A stretch of DNA of 44,341 nucleotides from Treponema sp. UBA4873. Lineage in GTDB: Bacteria; Spirochaetota; Spirochaetia; Treponematales; Treponemataceae. The notes under the pieces are model-generated. The model did no database searches and was not told the DNA's origin. It saw nothing but the letters and a program-made list of their open reading frames with translations. The stretch spans positions 1-44,341 of the forward strand of contig DHDP01000023.1 in the NCBI GenBank assembly GCA_002399405.1, read 5' to 3'. The translations under genes were made by a program, and so were the position numbers. Position 1 is the stretch's first letter. Every line of letters starts with the position of its first letter. Below, piece by piece: positions 7,882-15,919 of this stretch.

Positions 7882-9786
7882 ATGCCGGGTCCGAATCAGA
7901 AAAGAGGGTATGCGAAGCCGAAGAACGCACGCGGAACTATCCTGCGGCTTCTGAAATATATGGCGAAATACAAGTCTCTGTGGATAGTCGTGTTCGTAGC
8001 GGTCATAACGAGTTCTCTCGCCGGCGTCGCAGGCTCGTACATCATCAAGCCCGCCCTTAATAATTACATCGTTCCGCTCATCGGCCAGCAGCATCCCGAC
8101 ATGAAGGGATTCGCGTCTCTGCTTATGACCATGCTCGTGATTTTTGCATTCGGCGCGTTAGCGACGTGGGTCAACTCCCGTCTTATGGTGTTCATTTCCA
8201 CGAGCGTTTTGTACAACATCCGCACCGATTTGTTCCGGCGGCTCGAAGCGCTCCCGATAAAATACTACGACGCCCATCCGCACGGGGAACTCATGTCGCG
8301 CTTTACGAACGACACGGACACGCTGCGCGATATGCTCAACCAGAGCATGCCGCAGCTCATGTCGTCGGTCGTCACCGTCGTAAGCGTATTCATTATGATG
8401 CTCGTCCTGAGTCCCGTTCTTACGGCAGTCGTAATCGTTTCGATTTTTCTCATGATGCTTCTCGCGGCGAAAATCGGAAAGCGGAGCGCCGCGTCTTTCC
8501 GCGACCAGCAGAAGAATCTCGGCATCGTAAACGGGTATATCGAAGAACTGATTGAGGGACAGCGCGTCGTCAAAGTTTTCAATCACGAGGAAGCGTCGAT
8601 CGCTCAGTTTGCCGTACTGAACGACAATCTCCGCGCGGCAGGTACGTCGGCGAACACCTACGCCAATATCCTTATGCCCATGATGGGCAATCTGTCCCAC
8701 GTGCAGTACGCGCTTGTCGCCATCTGCGGGGCGTTCCTCGTTATAAGCGGACACATGGACCTCGGCACGATTGCGGCTTTCCTTCAGTACACACGGAGCT
8801 TCAGCCAGCCCGTCACCATGATGAGCCAGCAGTTCAACAGCATACTGAACGCGCTTGCCGGCGCCGAACGCATTTTTGCGGTGATCGACGAGAAACCTGA
8901 AGTCGACGACGGAACCATACGGCTGGTGAACGCGTATGAAGCCGGCGCTAAAAACGCAGCTGACGGAAAACGTCTTGTCCAGTCGTATGCGTTTACCGGC
9001 GAATGGGCGTGGAAGAGACCGGAAAACGTGCAGCTCGAAAAACTGCAGGGCGAAGTCGTGTTCGATCACGTTACGTTCGGATACGAACCGGAGAAGGTCG
9101 TTCTGCACGACGTAAGCATGCACGCGCTCCCGGGGCAGAAAATTGCACTCGTCGGTTCGACGGGAAGCGGCAAGACGACGACGACGAACCTGCTTACGCG
9201 CTTCTACGACATTCCGCCGGAAAGCGGTTCAATCACCTACGACGGAATTCCCCTGAACAAAATAAAGAAGGACGATCTTCGCCGTTCGCTCGGCATGGTA
9301 CTGCAGGACACGCATCTGTTCACCGGCACGATCCGCGACAACATCAAATACGGAAACCTCGAGGCGAGCGAAGCACAGATAGCGGAAGCCGCGAAACTTG
9401 CGAACGCCGACACGTTTATCCGCCGGCTTGAGCACGGATACGATACGGTCATCTCCGGCGACGGAGGCAATCTGAGCCAGGGACAGCGCCAGCTTCTTGC
9501 AATCGCACGTGCGGCCGTAGCCGATCCGCCGGTACTCATCCTCGACGAAGCAACGAGCTCAATCGACACGCGCACCGAAGCGATGATCCAGAAAGGCATG
9601 GACGGGCTTATGAAAGGCAGGACCGTATTCGTCATAGCGCACCGTCTGAGCACCGTGCGCAACGCTGATGAAATCGTCGTGCTTGAACACGGAACAGTCA
9701 TCGAGCGCGGCACCCACGATGAACTTATGTCGAAAAAGGGACGGTATTATCACCTGTACACAGGCAACAGCATATCGGTGGAGTAA
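7882..9786 (+). CDS. Heterodimeric ABC exporter, catalytic-site subunit
   Basis: 634 residues: exporter membrane domain followed by an ATP-binding domain with Walker A GSTGSGKTT (425-433), signature LSQGQ, Walker B LDEAT with catalytic Glu556, and switch His587 (IAHRLSTV). All catalytic residues are canonical, unlike the partner upstream. A linker of about 45 residues after the membrane domain (around VNAYEAGAKNAADGKRLVQSYAFTGEWAW) is longer than usual. The ribosome site AAGGAGG sits at the end of the upstream gene and the spacing is 1 bp, so the genes are co-translated. The TAA stop is formed by the first bases of the palindromic repeat at 9784. Confidence 0.94.
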   Translation: MPGPNQKRGYAKPKNARGTILRLLKYMAKYKSLWIVVFVAVITSSLAGVAGSYIIKPALNNYIVPLIGQQHPDMKGFASLLMTMLVIFAFGALATWVNSRLMVFISTSVLYNIRTDLFRRLEALPIKYYDAHPHGELMSRFTNDTDTLRDMLNQSMPQLMSSVVTVVSVFIMMLVLSPVLTAVVIVSIFLMMLLAAKIGKRSAASFRDQQKNLGIVNGYIEELIEGQRVVKVFNHEEASIAQFAVLNDNLRAAGTSANTYANILMPMMGNLSHVQYALVAICGAFLVISGHMDLGTIAAFLQYTRSFSQPVTMMSQQFNSILNALAGAERIFAVIDEKPEVDDGTIRLVNAYEAGAKNAADGKRLVQSYAFTGEWAWKRPENVQLEKLQGEVVFDHVTFGYEPEKVVLHDVSMHALPGQKIALVGSTGSGKTTTTNLLTRFYDIPPESGSITYDGIPLNKIKKDDLRRSLGMVLQDTHLFTGTIRDNIKYGNLEASEAQIAEAAKLANADTFIRRLEHGYDTVISGDGGNLSQGQRQLLAIARAAVADPPVLILDEATSSIDTRTEAMIQKGMDGLMKGRTVFVIAHRLSTVRNADEIVVLEHGTVIERGTHDELMSKKGRYYHLYTGNSISVE

Positions 9787-10050
9787 AACGTACGATTGTT
9801 TTTGCCCGATAAACGCCGGTAAATATTTCATTCATACCGATTTTCAGAAACATTTTATTTGCTACGTTGTACAGAAAAGCTGGGAGCGTAGTGAAAAATA
9901 AACCTGCTGGCGACTCTCGCCTATTCTGGCGAGCCGGAGCAAGCGGGTTTATTTTTCGCGTAAGCGGACTGCTTTTCTGTACTTAAGGTAACTAAGTGTA
10001 ATTCTTTCTGATAAGCAGAAGGAATCAGTGTATTTTTACCGTATGTTTTA
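9784..10050. repeat. Palindromic repeat element, copy A
   Basis: Copy A of a ~265-bp family also found at 25867-26128 (inverted), 26359-26622 and, diverged, from 44020. Its ends are imperfect inverted repeats, TAAAACGTACG on the left and the complement of TAAAACATACGG on the right. The middle (9870-9981) folds into a long hairpin: outer arms TACAGAAAAGC / GCTTTTCTGTA, middle arms AAAAATAAACC.GCT / AGCGGGTTTATTTTT, and tip CTCGCC-CTATTCT-GGCGAG type (9916-9933). It fills the whole gap between two convergent genes, and its two ends supply both of their TAA stops. It contains no gene. It looks like a MITE-like or REP-like element and may also act as a terminator. Confidence 0.85.
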
Positions 10051-11226
10051 TGCCATCACCCTGTTCTTGCCGCTGCCTTTGCCGAGGTACATGTTTTCGT
10101 CGGCTTTCGCGATTATTTTTGAGATAGGTATGTCTCCGTTGCAGCTTGCGACGCCGGCTGTCACTGTTATATTGAAACGTCTGTCGTCATAGATGAACGA
10201 ATATTCCTCTATTTCTTTCCTGATTGATTCGATATGTTCCATGCATTCGAAATTGTCGGTTTTATACAGTTCGACGAACAGAAATTCTTCACCGCCCCAG
10301 CGGCAGACTTTTGCAGTGTCCGCACAGTACGGAATAAGCATTCTGCTTATCGTTTTGAGGACGTAGTCGCCGGCAGCGTGGCCGTATGTATCGTTTATTT
10401 TTTTGAAATCATCTATATCGAACATTGCGACGCTGTAATGTGTACGGTTTTTTGCAGCTTCTTCATGAAATTTTCCGAGGATTTCGCGCATTCGTCTGCG
10501 GTTGTACAGCTTTGTGAGTTCATCGTGATACGCTTCCTTCCGGATTTTCTGTTCTGAGGAACGGATAAAGTCCGAATACGCTTTCGAGAATATAATGACG
10601 AGCAGAAAAATAAACAGAGCGTTGGCGGTGTACAGAAATTTCCGCATGAAGAACGTGACCATATAGAGCGGTTCGTGTACCGTCGTATAGTATTCCATGC
10701 CGAAGAAAATAACCATTGAAACAATGCTCGCCTGTACCGGATGGAAAATATGTGCGTCGTTCTTGTCCGAACCGTACGAAAGAAAAAAAATCAGGCTCAA
10801 CAGCCCGATGCAGTACAGCTGGAAACCGCACGCCCAGCCGAGACAGAGCAGCGCGAATATCAGGTGTATCATTATTTCTCCGGTATACAACCACGTTGCC
10901 AGAGACGCACGGACGACGTTCAGATTTTGAAGAACAAGAAGTATGCCGTAGAAAGAGATACTGAGAATATTCACATATACCATGATTTTTATCCGCATGC
11001 AGATGAAAAAAATCAGCAGCAGCGTATGGGCGCAGAGAAGAACTATATCCATCATGGACATCATGAAGTGCCGCTTTTTATCCCGCAGCTCGCTTTCAAG
11101 CATGATTAAGAGTATAATAATCAGGTATTTTTTTTTCAACATACGCTGGTGAAATAACTCTCTTAAGAATATGCTGTCATACCGGGATTCAATGCGGGGT
11201 ATTGACATATATCTGGTTTGCTGCAT
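10048..11226 (-). CDS. Membrane-bound diguanylate cyclase (GGDEF)
   Basis: 392 residues. Several hydrophobic segments occupy about residues 30-220 (six or more membrane spans, no recognised named sensor domain). A GGDEF domain follows from about 235: YHDELTKLYNRRRM, FDIDDFKKINDTYGHAAGD, and active-site GGEEF at 311-315. This predicts synthesis of cyclic di-GMP at the inner face of the membrane. The usual inhibitory I-site (RxxD five residues before GGEEF) is not recognisable: the segment reads YCADTAKVCRW, so product inhibition may be absent. AAGGAA precedes the ATG. The gene ends inside the terminal repeat of element A, which provides its stop codon. Confidence 0.9.
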   Translation of the reverse strand: MQQTRYMSIPRIESRYDSIFLRELFHQRMLKKKYLIIILLIMLESELRDKKRHFMMSMMDIVLLCAHTLLLIFFICMRIKIMVYVNILSISFYGILLVLQNLNVVRASLATWLYTGEIMIHLIFALLCLGWACGFQLYCIGLLSLIFFLSYGSDKNDAHIFHPVQASIVSMVIFFGMEYYTTVHEPLYMVTFFMRKFLYTANALFIFLLVIIFSKAYSDFIRSSEQKIRKEAYHDELTKLYNRRRMREILGKFHEEAAKNRTHYSVAMFDIDDFKKINDTYGHAAGDYVLKTISRMLIPYCADTAKVCRWGGEEFLFVELYKTDNFECMEHIESIRKEIEEYSFIYDDRRFNITVTAGVASCNGDIPISKIIAKADENMYLGKGSGKNRVMA

Positions 11227-11257
11227 AAAATATATTCCTTAAATAGGAGTGAAATGT

Positions 11258-12399
11258 ATGAAAGTTTTAAGAATCGCCGCACTTGTCTGTGCTGCGGCAT
11301 TTTCGGTTTCCGCAGTGTTTGCGTCCGGTCTGTATGAGGGGACGGCAGAAACACTTACAAATGATGCTGACAATTATATCGATGTCAACAACTGACAGAA
11401 GGTAAAAGTTCAGAATCTGTTCTCTCAGATGACTATTGATTCATCCGGACTTGACTTCGGCCTGGCAAAAACGTTCGGAAAGAATTACATGGCGTTGTCG
11501 TATGCCGGAAATCTCTGGACTACAAAAGACTCGACAAACCAGCTCTTTTTCCTGTTCGGTACAGGTAACATGGGATTTAAAGCCGGTATGTACTGGTATG
11601 TTAATACAGAGGTTGCTGATACAACGATAAGTACAATTAATCCCTATATACATTGAATTTCAATGCGGGGAAACTTCCTGCGGCTCTTGATGTTTTTGCT
11701 CTCTGCACATTTAATAACGAAAACATTGACACGACGACAGACGGAGCATCGGGATATGTTGCAAAGAGCGGAACAACAAATCCTCGGTTCGGTGCAAATC
11801 TCCAGCTTACTCTTTCAGAGAAGGATTCCGTAAGCCAGTTTGTGAAATTCGGGTTTTCATCCCGCATAAATAATGAAAATTCCTTGTCATACACTGTATA
11901 TGATGCCGGCGGAGATGTTGATGATGCTGCTTCTTATACGAAATCGGGTTCCACTACGGGCACTGTAGAAATAATCTCAGCTCAGTATAGAATTCTTGCA
12001 AAAATGGGCGACAGCTTTACGTACTGCGGAAAGTTTACGGTTCCGTTTACGTTTACGACATATAACAGCAATTCCGATGCAAATTCTACGGAAATTGATT
12101 TTGTACTGCGCAATGGTATACAGGGATATATCGTACCGAAGAAATTTGCTTTGAATGGAGGTCTTTGTACGACCATCCCCAATATTTATCTGGAGAAGGA
12201 TAATTCGTCTTCCGGTACATTTACTAATAAATTGTACTGCGGTTTTACCTGGAATCTCAGCCCTGCATTTACACTTGAAGCCGCGAATGAATTCTTACAT
12301 ACTAATACGGGAACAGGAACAACGACTTCAACTACGTCGCCGTCCATCAGTGATTTCTGGAATGAACAGTTTACGATAAGCGCAATAGCTCATTTCTGA
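11258..12399 (+). pseudogene. Broken secreted or outer-membrane protein gene
   Basis: An ATG at 11258 opens a clear signal peptide (MKVLRIAALVCAAAFSVSA...FAS). The frame stops at an in-frame TGA (11393-11395), 45 residues in. Past that stop the same frame continues sensibly (QKVKVQNLFSQ...DFGLAKTFGKNYMALSY...) to a TGA at 11654. The downstream part (LNFNAGKLPAALDVF... to IAHF, stop at 12397-12399) is in a different frame. One stop plus one frameshift around 11641-11653 therefore break a protein of about 380 residues. Alternating polar/hydrophobic stretches, many aromatic residues and a terminal Phe suggest an outer-membrane beta-barrel, but I do not recognise the family. A terminator follows. 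It may be a true pseudogene, or intact with sequencing errors. Confidence 0.7.
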
Positions 12400-12424
12400 T
12401 TTTATTCTTATCTTTTGCAATGAG

Positions 12425-12454
12425 GGCTCTGTGTTTACTCACAGAGCCTTTTTT
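12425..12454 (+). terminator. Rho-independent terminator after the broken gene
   Basis: GGCTCTGTG (12425-12433) pairs perfectly with CACAGAGCC (12440-12448) around a 6-base loop and is followed by six T. It ends 17 bases before the valS start codon. Confidence 0.9.
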
Positions 12455-12462
12455 GCTATAAT
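12434..12462 (+). promoter_or_regulatory. Putative valS promoter inside the terminator
   Basis: A perfect TATAAT (12457-12462) lies 8 bases before the valS ATG. With a 17-bp spacer, the -35 would be TTTACT (12434-12439), which is exactly the loop of the preceding terminator hairpin. The start point would fall at about 12469, leaving almost no leader. No Shine-Dalgarno sequence is visible before the ATG, so a near-leaderless mRNA is expected. Confidence 0.55.
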
Positions 12463-12470
12463 TCCGGTTT

Positions 12471-15242
12471 ATGAAAGCAATAGAGTTGGAAAAAGCATAT
12501 AATCCGAAAGACTTCGAGGACCGCATATATAACGAGTGGGAGCGCGACGGCTGGTTTAAACCTGCCTCCGATTCCGCTTCTCCGGTTCACGCCGAATACG
12601 AACGGCGTGCGGCAGGAATGTCTCCCGAGGCTCTCAGGAAATCTACATATACCGTCGTCATTCCGCCGCCGAACGTCACGGGCGTTCTCCACGTGGGACA
12701 CGGACTCAACAACACGCTTCAGGACATCGTCGTGCGCTATCACCGCATGAAGGGCGACAATACGCTCTGGATAACGGGAACGGACCACGCGGGAATTGCG
12801 ACCCAGAACGTCGTCGAACGGGCACTCAAGAAAGAGGGACTGTCCCGCAACGACATAGGCCGGGAGAAATTTCTTGAACGCACGTGGGCCGTAAAGGACG
12901 ACCATCACAGCACAATCGTCAGACAGCAGCGGAAACTCGGCAACAGCACGGACTGGGACCGTGAACGTTTTACGATGGACGAAGGGCTTTCAAAAGCCGT
13001 CCGCGACGTATTCGTTACGCTTTACGAGCGCGGACTTATCTATAAAGGTCATTATCTTGTAAACTGGTGTCCGCGCTGCGGAACGGCTCTTGCGGACGAC
13101 GAAGTCGACCACACCGACACGGCCGGCGCCATGTATCACATATGGTACGAATACGCGGACGGTCCGGCGCCGGACGGTTCCACAAAAATAGAAATTGCGA
13201 CTACGCGCCCTGAAACGCTTCTGGGCGATACTGCCGTCGCGGTGAATCCGACCGACGAACGGTACAAATCAGTCGTCGGAAAGAAGCTCAGACTGCCGCT
13301 TACCGGCCGCACGATTCCGCTTATTACCGACGCATACGTCGACAAGTCGTTCGGTACCGGTATGGTAAAAATCACGCCGGCGCACGATCCGAACGACTGG
13401 CTTGTGGGCAGGCGCAACAACCTCGAAATTATTAATATTCTGAATCCCGACGGTACGCTCAACGAAAATTGTCCCGAAAAATACCGCGGCCTCACGTGTG
13501 CGAAAGCGCGCGAACTCATAATTAAGGATCTGACCGACCTCGGACTTTTCAAGGGCGAGGAAAAAATAACCCATTCCGTCGGACACTGCTACCGCTGCGG
13601 CACTGTCGTCGAGCCGTACCTTTCCGACCAGTGGTTCGTAAAAATGCAGCCGCTTGCGGACAAAGCGCTCAAAGCGTGGCAGGACGGCGACATCGTCTTT
13701 TATCCGCGCAAATGGGAAAACACGTATCGGAGCTGGCTGGAGAACATCCGCGACTGGTGCATAAGCCGCCAGCTCTGGTGGGGACACCGCATCCCGGTGT
13801 GGTACTGTAAAAAATGCGGGGAAACAATCGTCTCGCGCGAAGACCCGTGCTCGTGTCCGAAATGCGGCGCGGGTAAAGACGAGCTTGAGCAGGATCCCGA
13901 CGTCCTCGACACGTGGTTCTCTTCCTGGCTCTGGCCGTTCAGCACGCTCGGCTGGCCCGACAATACGAAAGATCTGCAGACGTTCTATCCGACGACGGCG
14001 CTTGTAACGGCGTACGACATCATATTTTTCTGGGTCGCGCGCATGATTATGGCCGGACTTGAGTTCACCGGAAAGGCGCCGTTCCGCGACATTTACATGC
14101 ACGGACTCGTGCGCGACAAGCAGGGCCGCAAAATGAGCAAATCGCTCGGAAACGGAATCGACCCGCTTGAAATAATCGACATGTACGGAAGCGACGCGTT
14201 CAAGTTTACGCTCGGCTTCATGTGCGCTCAGGGGCAGGACGTTCTCGTAGACAGGGAATCGTTCAAACTCGGCAGCCGCTTTGCGAACAAGATATGGAAC
14301 GCAAGCAGGTACATCCTCGGTAATCTCGATGGACGGACGCTCGTGCCGGTGAAGGACAGCGATCTTACGGAGCTCGACAGATGGATTTACACCGAACTCG
14401 ACAAATGCGTACGCACCGAACGCGACGCCCTTGAAGGATACCGCTACAACGACGCGGCATCCGCACTCTACGAATATTTCTGGAATGAATTCTGCGACTG
14501 GTACGTCGAGGCGACGAAACTTTCGTTCAGAAACGGAGACGACAAAGAAAAGGACCGCGCGGTTTCCGTGCTGCTCAACGTGCTTGAGGAAAATATCCGT
14601 CTTCTCCATCCGTTCCTGCCGTTCGTCACGGAGGAAATTTACGGAAAACTGCCGCTCGGCGAAATTATTGCAAACAGAAAAAAAGCCGGAACAAACAGCG
14701 TCGTTACGAACAGCCTCTACGACGGCATGCTCATCGCAGCGCCGTATCCCGAAGCGGACGATGCGCGTGCGGACGAGGTTATTTCCGGGCGGTTCGATGT
14801 ACTGCAGGAACTTATACGCGGCGTCCGCGGTCTGCGCACCGAATGCGGCATAGATCCCGCCGCGAAGATTCATCTTGCGCTCGTCATAGAAAAGGACAGC
14901 GCAGCGGAAGTCTGCCGCGAGAAGGAAGACGTAATCGAGCTGCTTGCAGGCATTTCGAAGACCGACTTTGTCGGCGGAAAACCCGCGGATGCAATCGGCA
15001 CGGTGGGGACGGGGTACGAAGCGTTCCTTATGATCGACGAGAGCGTCAACAGGGAGCAGCTGCTTTCCCGCTTCAAAAAGGAACTTTCCGAGACCGAAGG
15101 CTATGCGCAGAAAGCCGAGGCAAAGCTTTCCGGCAAGTTTGCGGAACATGCGCCCGCCGACCTTGTCGCCGAAGAACGTGCGAAACTCGAAGAGCATAAG
15201 CGGCGCATTGAAAAGCTTGAATCGTACATAAAGAGTCTGTAA
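12471..15242 (+). CDS. valS: Valyl-tRNA synthetase
   Basis: 923 residues, the usual length for bacterial ValRS. This class I enzyme charges tRNA-Val in the cytoplasm. The HIGH-type motif is present as PPPNVTGVLHVGH and the KMSKS motif as GRKMSKSLGN. The editing domain contains TTRPETLLGDTAVAV, and Cys pairs (WCPRCG, CYRCG, YCKKCG...CPKCG) look like zinc knuckles. The last ~65 residues form the coiled-coil arm typical of ValRS. It stands alone behind a terminator with its own likely promoter. A small HD-domain gene follows 24 bp downstream. The long antisense frame across this gene is an artefact of codon bias. Confidence 0.98.
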   Translation: MKAIELEKAYNPKDFEDRIYNEWERDGWFKPASDSASPVHAEYERRAAGMSPEALRKSTYTVVIPPPNVTGVLHVGHGLNNTLQDIVVRYHRMKGDNTLWITGTDHAGIATQNVVERALKKEGLSRNDIGREKFLERTWAVKDDHHSTIVRQQRKLGNSTDWDRERFTMDEGLSKAVRDVFVTLYERGLIYKGHYLVNWCPRCGTALADDEVDHTDTAGAMYHIWYEYADGPAPDGSTKIEIATTRPETLLGDTAVAVNPTDERYKSVVGKKLRLPLTGRTIPLITDAYVDKSFGTGMVKITPAHDPNDWLVGRRNNLEIINILNPDGTLNENCPEKYRGLTCAKARELIIKDLTDLGLFKGEEKITHSVGHCYRCGTVVEPYLSDQWFVKMQPLADKALKAWQDGDIVFYPRKWENTYRSWLENIRDWCISRQLWWGHRIPVWYCKKCGETIVSREDPCSCPKCGAGKDELEQDPDVLDTWFSSWLWPFSTLGWPDNTKDLQTFYPTTALVTAYDIIFFWVARMIMAGLEFTGKAPFRDIYMHGLVRDKQGRKMSKSLGNGIDPLEIIDMYGSDAFKFTLGFMCAQGQDVLVDRESFKLGSRFANKIWNASRYILGNLDGRTLVPVKDSDLTELDRWIYTELDKCVRTERDALEGYRYNDAASALYEYFWNEFCDWYVEATKLSFRNGDDKEKDRAVSVLLNVLEENIRLLHPFLPFVTEEIYGKLPLGEIIANRKKAGTNSVVTNSLYDGMLIAAPYPEADDARADEVISGRFDVLQELIRGVRGLRTECGIDPAAKIHLALVIEKDSAAEVCREKEDVIELLAGISKTDFVGGKPADAIGTVGTGYEAFLMIDESVNREQLLSRFKKELSETEGYAQKAEAKLSGKFAEHAPADLVAEERAKLEEHKRRIEKLESYIKSL

Positions 15243-15265
15243 ATCTTAGAGCAGGGGATAAGCCG

Positions 15266-15919
15266 ATGGGAAAAATCAAGTACGAGATGCATACGGATCG
15301 TTCCGGTGAAATGAACAACGAGGCGATGCTTCAGCTGAAAAGCATGTTCCTTGCCCCGTATATGCAGCTCGCGACTGCCCTCATCGGCAAAGCCCGTCAT
15401 GCAGGCGGAAATATGTTCCGCCATCAGCTTGATACGATGGCCATCCTTATAGATTACGGATACATAGATTCGGTCCTGCTCAAAGCATCCGTCATTCACG
15501 ACGTCATAGAGGATGTTCCCGGCTTCGATTACAGTCTCATCGTCAACGCCGACGAAGAGGGAGCCGACGTGTACAAACTCGTGCTTGAAGTGACGAAAAA
15601 GGAAGGCCAGCCTAAAAGCGATTACCTGCGGGGCATCATAGCGAACGGCAGTCAGCGCGCGAAAGTCCTGAAATGTGCCGACCGCATCAGCAATATGATA
15701 AGTCTCGGATTCGTGACCGACCCGGAATTTATCGAGCGGTACTGCGACGAAACCGAATACTTCATTCTGCCAATTGCGCTCGAAGTCGACTACAACATGT
15801 ATCAGGAATTAATAAATCTTATCATCACCCGCCGCAAATACCTCGAAGACAGCGGCTACATTGACCGCAAGAAACGTATGGCAGCCGGAGCTGCCGCGAA
15901 TACTAAAATCAGACCTTAA
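15266..15919 (+). CDS. Small alarmone hydrolase-like HD protein (RelA/SpoT type)
   Basis: 217 residues consisting almost entirely of a RelA/SpoT-type HD phosphohydrolase domain: His53 (FRHQLDTMAIL), His78-Asp79 within HDVIEDV (78-84), and CADRISNM (137-144), matching the LADRLHNM motif of (p)ppGpp hydrolases. There is no synthetase, TGS or ACT domain, so it resembles the stand-alone small alarmone hydrolases (SAH/Mesh1-like). Likely activity is hydrolysis of (p)ppGpp or a related nucleotide, with Mn2+ held by the H-HD-D set. An AGGGG ribosome site precedes the ATG, 24 bp after valS, so co-transcription with valS is likely and a link to amino-acid starvation is plausible. Its end overlaps the convergent chemoreceptor gene by 11 bp. 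Confidence 0.8.
   Translation: MGKIKYEMHTDRSGEMNNEAMLQLKSMFLAPYMQLATALIGKARHAGGNMFRHQLDTMAILIDYGYIDSVLLKASVIHDVIEDVPGFDYSLIVNADEEGADVYKLVLEVTKKEGQPKSDYLRGIIANGSQRAKVLKCADRISNMISLGFVTDPEFIERYCDETEYFILPIALEVDYNMYQELINLIITRRKYLEDSGYIDRKKRMAAGAAANTKIRP

Noticed and set aside
11393..11395. In-frame TGA read as selenocysteine
   Set aside because: No convincing SECIS-like hairpin directly follows, and a second lesion (frameshift) downstream fits decay or sequencing error better.
11638..11655. Programmed frameshift in the broken surface gene
   Set aside because: No slippery heptamer is visible at the frame change (AATCCCTATATACATTG), and the upstream TGA would still block the product.
13269..15197. 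Long antisense open frame (642 codons) opposite valS
   Set aside because: It mirrors the GC-rich codon pattern of valS, has no family features and no ribosome site. Similar shadows lie opposite the ABC, metF and MCP genes.
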